In this document: positions 57,448-64,000 of the stretch, piece after piece
Numbering within the stretch: the first letter of the stretch is position 1
Layout: every line of letters begins with the position of its first letter
NCBI GenBank assembly: GCA_947650285.1
Contig: CANTFL010000151.1
Span: 62,001 to 126,000 of the forward strand
From: Hyaloperonospora brassicae
Lineage: Eukaryota; Oomycota; Peronosporomycetes; Peronosporales; Peronosporaceae
Length of the DNA: 64,000 nt
Direction: 5' to 3'
The notes under the pieces: model-generated
Told to the model about the DNA's origin: nothing
What the model saw: only the letters and a program-made list of their open reading frames with translations
Databases searched by the model: none
Made by a program: the position numbers and the translations under genes

Positions 57448-57837
57448 TGTAACGGGGCAGCCCGTTACATGAAATTGTCACTTTAAGGAAAGTGACAATA
57501 AAGAATATAAAGACGGATATTCTTTAAAGAATATCACCAAAGTGGTGATATTGAAGGGTCGACCAAAGGGTCTGTTTATTGGTTGATATCGTGATGATAT
57601 CAACCCACCAATCGTCGCAAGACGCGCGCAATGAGTGGTGACGAGACGTCACCATACATGCAGTTACATTAGTATAATTGAATTAAGTCAAACGAAGAGA
57701 CGTAGTTTAAAGACTTAATTTTATTCATATTTCAGTTCTACTTTTACCCTACCTACGCTTCCTCGCTTGCCACGTGTACGTCCGTCGGGGCACCCAAATC
57801 CCTTGCGTTAAATTACGCAAGGGTGTGCCCCGTTACA
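57448..57837 (+). repeat. Full A-type LTR at the left end of element C
   Basis: 390 bp, TGTAACGGGG to CCCCGTTACA, differing from A's LTR by a few substitutions and indels (e.g. an extra T in CACTTT, AGACGTAG for AGACAGTAG). Confidence 0.88.
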
Positions 57838-58041
57838 AGTGGTGAGTAGACGTCGTCATTCATTCAGTTAGATTAGTATAATAAGTTCAGTCAAACAGAG
57901 AGACAGTGGTTAAAAGACTTAATTATATTAATAAAACATATCTACTTTTATCTTATCTACGCTTCCTCGTTTGCCTCGTGTACGTCTGTCGGGGCACCAA
58001 AACCCTTGCGTTAAGTTCACTCAAGGGTGTGCCCCGTTACA
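57838..58041 (+). repeat. Truncated variant LTR abutting the C internal region
   Basis: Matches only the right part of an A/B-type LTR, from GTGGTGAGTAGACGTC to GTGCCCCGTTACA. It is more diverged from A than the LTR beside it. Confidence 0.85.
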
Positions 58042-58085
58042 CCTGGTAGCACTTTGTAGTCCTTCCAAGGACCACAGCATCCACC

Positions 58086-59240
58086 ATGAACATGTTGGAT
58101 GAAGAAGACACCTTTCACGCCACGCGTGGAGGGTTTACCCATTTGAGTGACATCGAATGGAGTGCGGTAGAACATATGAGTTCTACCGTAGGCGAACTCG
58201 TCGTCAGCGCCATGTTGGAGTCTCTAGACAGAGACCAACAACATGCCGCTATCGCCAAGTTCATTCAAAATGAACTTGCTCTCGATAGGGAGAAAGTAGC
58301 CTTGCTTCACCAGCAAGGCTCTCAACAGGCCGAGCAGTTGAGAGAACTCGGTGCTCAACAGACGGAGCTGTTGAGACAGCAGCAATTCCATGCTGCTGTG
58401 GGCGGGACGGCGCATGCGCGTCGTCCCGAAGTCATGAAAGTTGACATTTCCAAGTACAGTGGAGTCCCGGAAGACTCCCTATTACTGTGGTTTGTCGACT
58501 TCGACAGAGCCTTAAGGGCTCGTCGCGTCGAAGATGAACAAATGAAACTCACATTTGCTCAAACCCACTTGGCAGGACGTGCCAAAAGTTGGTCCCTGGG
58601 ACTCGAGAGTAGCGACCCACATGTGTTTAGGTCGCTAGATGACTTCAAGTACCGGCTCAGACAAACGTTTGAGCCGCCACGTGCTGAGTTCAGGGCTCGT
58701 CCAGAGCTCCTGAAACTCAAGCAGGGTAAGCGTGATGTGCACGCTTACGCACAACATATACGACTCCTTGCGAGTAGTATAACTGCCAACCCAGTTCATG
58801 AACACACGTTGATTACGGTGTTCATGCAAGGGCTCGCAGAAGGGCCCGTCAGGAGCCATCGGTTCCGCCTCGAGCTGAATACGCTTGAAGAAGCGATATC
58901 AGCCGCGGAACAGGAAGACTTTAGCATGAGACAGGCTCGTGCTAGCTCGAACTCTTACCGTCCACCGAGACGACAAGAGATCGGAGGTCCAGAACCAATG
59001 GACCTCTGCTATGTTGAGCGCGAGAGACCTCGCTCTTCAAACAACAAGCGATTGCAGAGGTGCAATCGCTGTCAGAAGTTAGGGCACTACGCATACGAGT
59101 GTAGTGCTCCACGCCCAGTACCAAACAGTACTGAGCGAACTGGTCGTCCATTTGATAGAAAGGGCAATGGTCGTGGGTCCAGCGCTGTTGCGAAGCCGCA
59201 ACAGCGAGACGGACCATCAAAAAATGGTCGGGGTCAGTAG
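58086..59240 (+). CDS. gag: Gag of element C
   Basis: An intact 384-codon ORF, the same length as in A with scattered substitutions (e.g. ERERPRSSNN for ESERPRSTSN). It has the same coiled-coil-like N-terminal part, retrotransposon-gag domain and CCHC knuckle. Two intact gags with a broken pol in both copies suggest either recent death or sequence errors in pol. Confidence 0.92.
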   Translation: MNMLDEEDTFHATRGGFTHLSDIEWSAVEHMSSTVGELVVSAMLESLDRDQQHAAIAKFIQNELALDREKVALLHQQGSQQAEQLRELGAQQTELLRQQQFHAAVGGTAHARRPEVMKVDISKYSGVPEDSLLLWFVDFDRALRARRVEDEQMKLTFAQTHLAGRAKSWSLGLESSDPHVFRSLDDFKYRLRQTFEPPRAEFRARPELLKLKQGKRDVHAYAQHIRLLASSITANPVHEHTLITVFMQGLAEGPVRSHRFRLELNTLEEAISAAEQEDFSMRQARASSNSYRPPRRQEIGGPEPMDLCYVERERPRSSNNKRLQRCNRCQKLGHYAYECSAPRPVPNSTERTGRPFDRKGNGRGSSAVAKPQQRDGPSKNGRGQ

Positions 59241-59257
59241 GGGCGGAGCGCCCTACT
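59219..59257 (+). promoter_or_regulatory. Probable -1 frameshift signal of element C
   Basis: AAAAAAT at 59219-59225, then stem 59236-59245/59249-59257 with the gag TAG at 59238-59240, identical to A. The -1 frame runs without a stop from here through protease to 60643, so no other event is needed to link gag and pol at this point. Confidence 0.65.
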
Positions 59258-62200
59258 GATCCAGCAACCTCAAGAGAATTTGCAAATCTCTTGACGAAAG
59301 TTGCTCCAGATACACAATCATTGTGTGTCTCTGCACCTGGTGATGACGTTTCGCTCATCACCTTGAGGTTGGAAGCGACAAATCATTTGTCGCTTCGTGC
59401 CCTAGTAGACTGTGGGGCGTCGAACAACTTTGTTCGTCGCCAGTCACTAGAGGGTCGTAGGCTCAAGTTTGATGAGCGCGACATCCCCCTCACAAGGATG
59501 ACGGTGCGCCTTGCAACAGGCGCATCGATAACCGTTGAGAAACGTGTAGTAGGAATCCACTACACGTTAGAGGGCGAGCAGTACGATGATGATTTCATCG
59601 TACTAGATCTGGATGACAAATTTGATGTCATCCTGGGATTACCTTGGCTCAGAAAATACGAGCCAAGGGTGAGCTGGCAGCATCGATCCGTGAAGATGCC
59701 TGCTGCTTGTTCATCAGATGGCCATCTGATGAACATCTTGGAGCGTCCACAAGCGTGTGGATGTTCTGCGAGTGAGTGCGATGGCCTCACTTGCGGTACG
59801 GTCGTTAGCACGACTGCACAAGATCACAGTGTAGTTGATCACTACACTGTGGAGCAAGCTCCCGGCGGCTGTACAGAAGTACAGGCTGCGCCGAAGGTCC
59901 ACCACTCGAATAAGTCGAGTGGACCGGGACATGGATGCATGCCTAGCGGGCAGCATTTTAGAAGAAAGAAGTCTGTTGCCCCCAAGGGGCAACATGAAAA
60001 TCCTAGGTCGACTGGAGAGTCGACCGTAGAGGATCGGTTCCTGACTGTGGTTGCACAGCCACAGTCGGAAGACGTCGAGGGAATAAGTCCCCACGTACTT
60101 GAGGAAGGAATTCCTCAAGAGTCGCTTGCTGAGGGATTAGGCCCTCAGCAACCTGTGGAAGCAAGTTCCCAGGAAGAAACCGAGACGTTGAACGTCTTGG
60201 TTAATGACGGATCAAGCGTAGGCGCTTATACGCTTGATCTGATTGTGCCTCCGAAGTTGACTTCGGAGATAACTCAGTTGCCAACGCTAGAACCGAAACG
60301 GTTCTTGCGTGATCTGCGTAGTGGCAAAGTCAAGCAGATCTGCATACTCGTCACAAAGGATAAGTATGTGACCGACATTCGGTCGGCAACAGTATTTGCT
60401 GAGAACGAACGGGTTCTCAGCAGCTCATCGATGGACGAAAGTGTCCTCGATGAGAAGACTCGGATTGAGCGATACGCGTCCCAATCCTGGGAGTCACTTC
60501 AGGCAAATCCTTTGTATAAGGAATTGATCGAATTCAGGGATGTGTTCCCTGAATCCGTACCTTGCGAGTTGCCCAAGGACAAAGGCAGTCGACACGAGAT
60601 CGAGCTCAAACCGGGCTCGAAGTACTGTGTCATGAAGCAGTGACCACTGCCTCGTGAACAAGTGATAGCGATCGACAAGTTCTTTGCCGATCGCTTAGCA
60701 GCGGGCCATGTGAGGGAATCAACATCCCCTCATATCTCTCCGACCTTCTGTGTGCGAAAGGCCACAGGGGGGTGGCGGATAGTGCACGCATTCAACAAGT
60801 TGAATGCTGCAACGGTACCGGCTCAGACGCCGATACCGAGGAAGGACGTAATCATAGATGGTATGTCAAAGAGTACCATCTTTTCGTCCATGGATCTGAT
60901 GGATAGATTCTATCAGATCCTGATGCTTGAACGGGACGTCCCGTTCACGGCAGTGAGTAACCCCAGCGGGATGCTGTGGGAGTGGCTAGTGATGCCACAG
61001 GGGCTGAGTAATGCCCCTGCAACATTCAACAGATGTGTAACAAATCTGTTGAGACCGGTGCGAGACTTCGCACCGAGTTACTTCGACGATTTGTTCGTCC
61101 ATAGCCGGGCTATGGACGGAAAGACGGACGTTGAAGTTCACAGAACTCACGTTCGTTAAGTCCTTCAACTTATGCGCAAGTATAAGTTGTACGCCAACCT
61201 CAAGAAGTGTTTATTCGCGGCTAGCGAAATACCACTTCTTGGGTGCATCGTGGGTAAACAGGGCGTACGCCCTGATCCCGAAATGATCAAGGCGATCACC
61301 GACTGGCCAGTGCCAGTCGATGTCAAGGGACTAAGGAAGTTCCTTGGTCTTGCGGCGTACTTGCACAAGTACTCGCGCAACTACGCCGAGATGACTGTTC
61401 ATCTTTCTTGCTTGCTCAAGAAAAATGTCAAGTGGTGCGTGGAACGCTGAGTGCCAGCGTTCCTTTGAAGGTATCAAGCAAAGCTTGATGCAATCGCCGA
61501 TCTTGGCGATTGCAGATCAGGACAGACCATTACATGTGGTCTGTGACGCCAGCGATTTTGCGATCGGCTGTGCGTTAATACAGTTCGATGCAGATGGCGC
61601 GGAGCGCGTCATCTGTTATCAGTCGCGTCAGCTGAAAGCATCTGAGCGTAATTACCCAGTGCATGACAAGGAACTCCTTGCCATGAAATACGCACTGGCT
61701 AAGTTTCGCGTCTATCTCTTGGGAGATAGACCGTTTGTTGTCTACACGGACCATGCGTCATTACGCACGGCCGTGAACAGCCCACACCCCTCGCAGAGAA
61801 TGGCGAGGTGGCTGTCTTTCTTCGCGGAGTATAAATTCTCCGTGGAGTATAAACCGGGACGACTCAATGTCGTCGCGGATGCTCTTTCGCGCCGGCCCGA
61901 TTTCGAGCCGGACGCACAATCCAACAGTGAGGATAAGCCCACTGTTGCGACACTGTCAGTCAGTGTCCCGTCGTCAAGTTTACTTGACGACGTACGAAAG
62001 GCATACGCGGAAGATAAGGATCTTCTGCCATTGATGGATCATCTGGTGAATCCATCCAGTAAATCCATGAGGGATTTACCGGCTTTGTACCGATCCTCAT
62101 CGGATCGGTATAGTACACGCAACGGATTGCTGTACTATACAGCTGTTGCCGACGACACGCCTCGTGTCGTCGTACCCGCTCATCATGATTTGCGTTTGCA

Positions 62201-63635
62201 CATCATGTATGAGTGTCACGATGCCCCAACAAGCGGCCATCGTGGTAGAGAAAAGCTTACCTCACGGTAAGTCGCGACTTTTACTGGCCCCGCCAGTATC
62301 AGTTTGTTCGCAAGGACATACGTGCTTGCGAAGTTTGTCAACGGGTGAAGCCTAGTCCTTCATCCCGTGCGCCATTGCAGCTTCTGCCTGTTCCGACAGA
62401 GTGCTGGCAGTCCGTTTCAATGGACTTCGTCTTCGGGTTTCCCGAAGACGCTCACAAGAATAATGGTATTCTTGTGTTTGTTGACCGATTCAGCAAGATG
62501 GTCCATCTTGCTGCTGTCCCTGAGTCGATCAAGGCTCAGAGGTTGTGCTCGTGTCTTTCATCGACACGGTCTTCTAGACTCCACGGGTTACCCCGTGAAC
62601 TCGTATCCGACCGTGACCCTCGGTTCACGGCGGAATTTTGGCAAACCGTGTTCCGTACTCTCGGAACACGATTGAAGATGTCCACTTCTGACCATCCAGA
62701 AACAGATGGTCAGACGGAACGTGCGAACCGTGTCCTCGAAGAGATTCTTCGAAGATATGTCCACTCGTTTCCGAGTTGGAGCGAATTCCTACCCATGGTG
62801 GAATTCGCCATCAATAATTCGGTGCATGCCTCAACACAGCACACACCGTTTTACGTGAATGGCCTACGCCATCCACGAGTGCCCACCCTTATAGAGTGTG
62901 ACTCTTGGATAAGGGGGGGGAGGGACTCGCTCGAGCAAAAATCGTTTTGGCTCTTGCTCATTACGTGTCGACGCTAACGTCGTCACGTATGATGCCGATG
63001 TCGATCAGGTCGACATTGATGAAGAAGATCATCTCAATAATAGTGGCGACGCTATTACTGACTCGGATGATGATGACGATGCTGGTATATTCAGCATCGT
63101 CAACGATTATGTCCAGCGAGGAAGAAGACAACCTCGCTGAAGAAGAGAAGAATCTCTTAGCAGTGCGCACGAAGCGCACTGCCAGACAAAACAAAGAGTC
63201 AGCAGAGAACTTCCTGCTGACTCGAGAAGCGGTAGTCCGTTTCGTTCAGGACTCCATCGCAAATGCGGTGGACCGTCAGAAACGGAACGCAGACAAGAAT
63301 GGAAGAGAAAATGTTCTTTCATTTTAAGTTAACGACCTAGTACTACTGTCAACGGTAAACCTACCTGGACATGCAGACACTAGTGTCGGCAGTAGTAAAC
63401 TACTGCCGAAATACATTGGGCCATTTCGAGTGTTGCATCGCAAGGGCAATGCATACACACTCGAATTGCCACGTGGGATGCGCACGCATCCTACGTTTTA
63501 CGTGGGGAGGGTTAGGTCGTACTGTCAGTACAAGCCTCTTCTTTCGATGAAGATAGCCCCCACGTTCAAGAACATCCATCAAGTTCTTGCGTTCGCGCTC
63601 CAGACGATCTGTCTGGTCGCGCAGATATGATACCT
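59222..63635 (+). pseudogene. pol: Pol of element C, broken
   Basis: Protease and the start of RT are in one frame (to 60643). Breaks relative to A: TGG to TGA at 60641-60643, a stop at 61157-61159 (CGTTAAG for CGTCAGG), an indel near 61435, a lost base near 62255 (AAAGCTTACC), small indels at 62539-62575, two extra G in the G-run at 62911-62922, and one extra T near 63110. Otherwise the RT (SYFDDLFVHS), RNase H, integrase and integrase tail are as in A. It lacks A's 4-bp duplication near the chromodomain junction. Confidence 0.82.
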
Positions 63636-64000
63636 CGGTATTCAACCGAGATATCTCCCCGCGAGATGTCGCCAGCTCGCCGAATAGGGAGCGGACATCC
63701 CGCTCGACCTGAAGCTGCGCCGTGGCATAATCGGCGCGATCCCTCGCCCGATCAGCCTCGTGACCCTTGCGGTTCTTCCGCACGTTGTCGGTCAAAGCGT
63801 AGCGTCGGTCGCGCTCGTACTTCAAGTCATCGCGTAATTCGTCGATTGCGCGATCCATCTCGTAAGGGTCGAGATGGTGGGCCTGGGGTTCTGGAGGAGG
63901 TCTTTCCTCCTCCACCACATCCTTTGGTGGATGCTCACGGTGATCAACGCTTTCTAGTGGAGCGTATCTTGAATCACCGTGACGATTCAGGATCAAGGAC
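63400..64000 (-). CDS. Antisense ORF of element C, C-terminal part with coiled coil
   Basis: Continues past the right window edge. The frame is open from there to 63400. It contains the A-type segment [20 protein letters not shown] and runs without break into a coiled coil (ERDVRSLFGELATSRGEISR, then LNTEVSYLRDQTDRLERERK). It lies fully antisense to the pol 3' end. It shows what the A antisense protein would have looked like before the 4-bp duplication. Confidence 0.6.
   Translation of the reverse strand, partial: SLILNRHGDSRYAPLESVDHREHPPKDVVEEERPPPEPQAHHLDPYEMDRAIDELRDDLKYERDRRYALTDNVRKNRKGHEADRARDRADYATAQLQVERDVRSLFGELATSRGEISRLNTEVSYLRDQTDRLERERKNLMDVLERGGYLHRKKRLVLTVRPNPPHVKRRMRAHPTWQFECVCIALAMQHSKWPNVFRQ

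Larger units (their letters stand above)
57448..64000 (+). mobile_element. Element C: A-family Gypsy copy with chimeric 5' end, runs off the window
   Basis: The internal sequence is very close to A. The 5' end has a complete A-type LTR (57448-57837) directly followed by a 204-bp 3' fragment of a different LTR variant (57838-58041), then the TGGTAGCA primer site. gag is intact; pol is broken. The 3' end lies outside the window, so no target duplication can be checked. Confidence 0.88.

Noticed and set aside
1..64000. tRNA or rRNA genes
   Set aside because: No cloverleaf with the usual internal promoter sequences and no rRNA-like block was recognised by eye. A tRNAscan-SE or Rfam run would decide.

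Overview
The window looks like eukaryotic, gene-poor, repeat-swollen DNA, most likely from an oomycete of the Phytophthora/downy-mildew type. This is an inference from compact, nearly intron-free host genes, a BK-type potassium channel tail, chromodomain-bearing Ty3/Gypsy elements and pogo-like DNA transposons, not a proven identification. Only the first 4 kb holds ordinary host genes: the 3' end of a BK-like potassium channel (1-353, +), a BMT5/DUF2431-type rRNA methyltransferase (453-1628, -) and a full dynamin-related GTPase (1894-4020, +). The last two diverge from a short shared promoter.

Everything after about 4.8 kb is mobile DNA, often nested. Element A (4823-12802, +) is a complete Ty3/Gypsy chromovirus with 388-bp LTRs that read identical by eye and a 5-bp target duplication (ATTAT). 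A pogo-like relic (13326-17816) carries a foldback-like element with inverted repeats of roughly 580 bp (13641-15997). Element D (18883-26476, -) is a second Gypsy family with 486-bp LTRs and target duplication TTCCT. Then come a decayed tract with solo LTRs (28.4-31.2 kb), an old A-family copy B (34159-43741) whose 3' LTR is split by a pogo transposon (41573-43445), a third Gypsy relic F (about 43.8-46.3 kb), another foldback copy interrupted by a decayed D-family copy E (47138-54660), a second pogo copy in the opposite orientation (55422-57237), and element C (57448 to the window end), a close relative of A with a chimeric LTR.

Three linked features of the Gypsy elements stand out. First, the A family is packed from LTR to LTR with short perfect inverted repeats every few tens of bases, and diverged copies keep them by paired compensatory changes, some of which change amino acids. 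Second, both Gypsy families carry a long antisense ORF between pol and the 3' LTR, ending in a predicted coiled coil that lies antisense to the pol 3' end/chromodomain. Third, gag and pol are joined by an A-AAA-AAT slippery heptamer followed by a stem-loop that contains the gag stop codon. The proposed architecture is a chromovirus with a -1 frameshifted gag-pol, a divergent antisense gene and a genome-wide string of hairpins.
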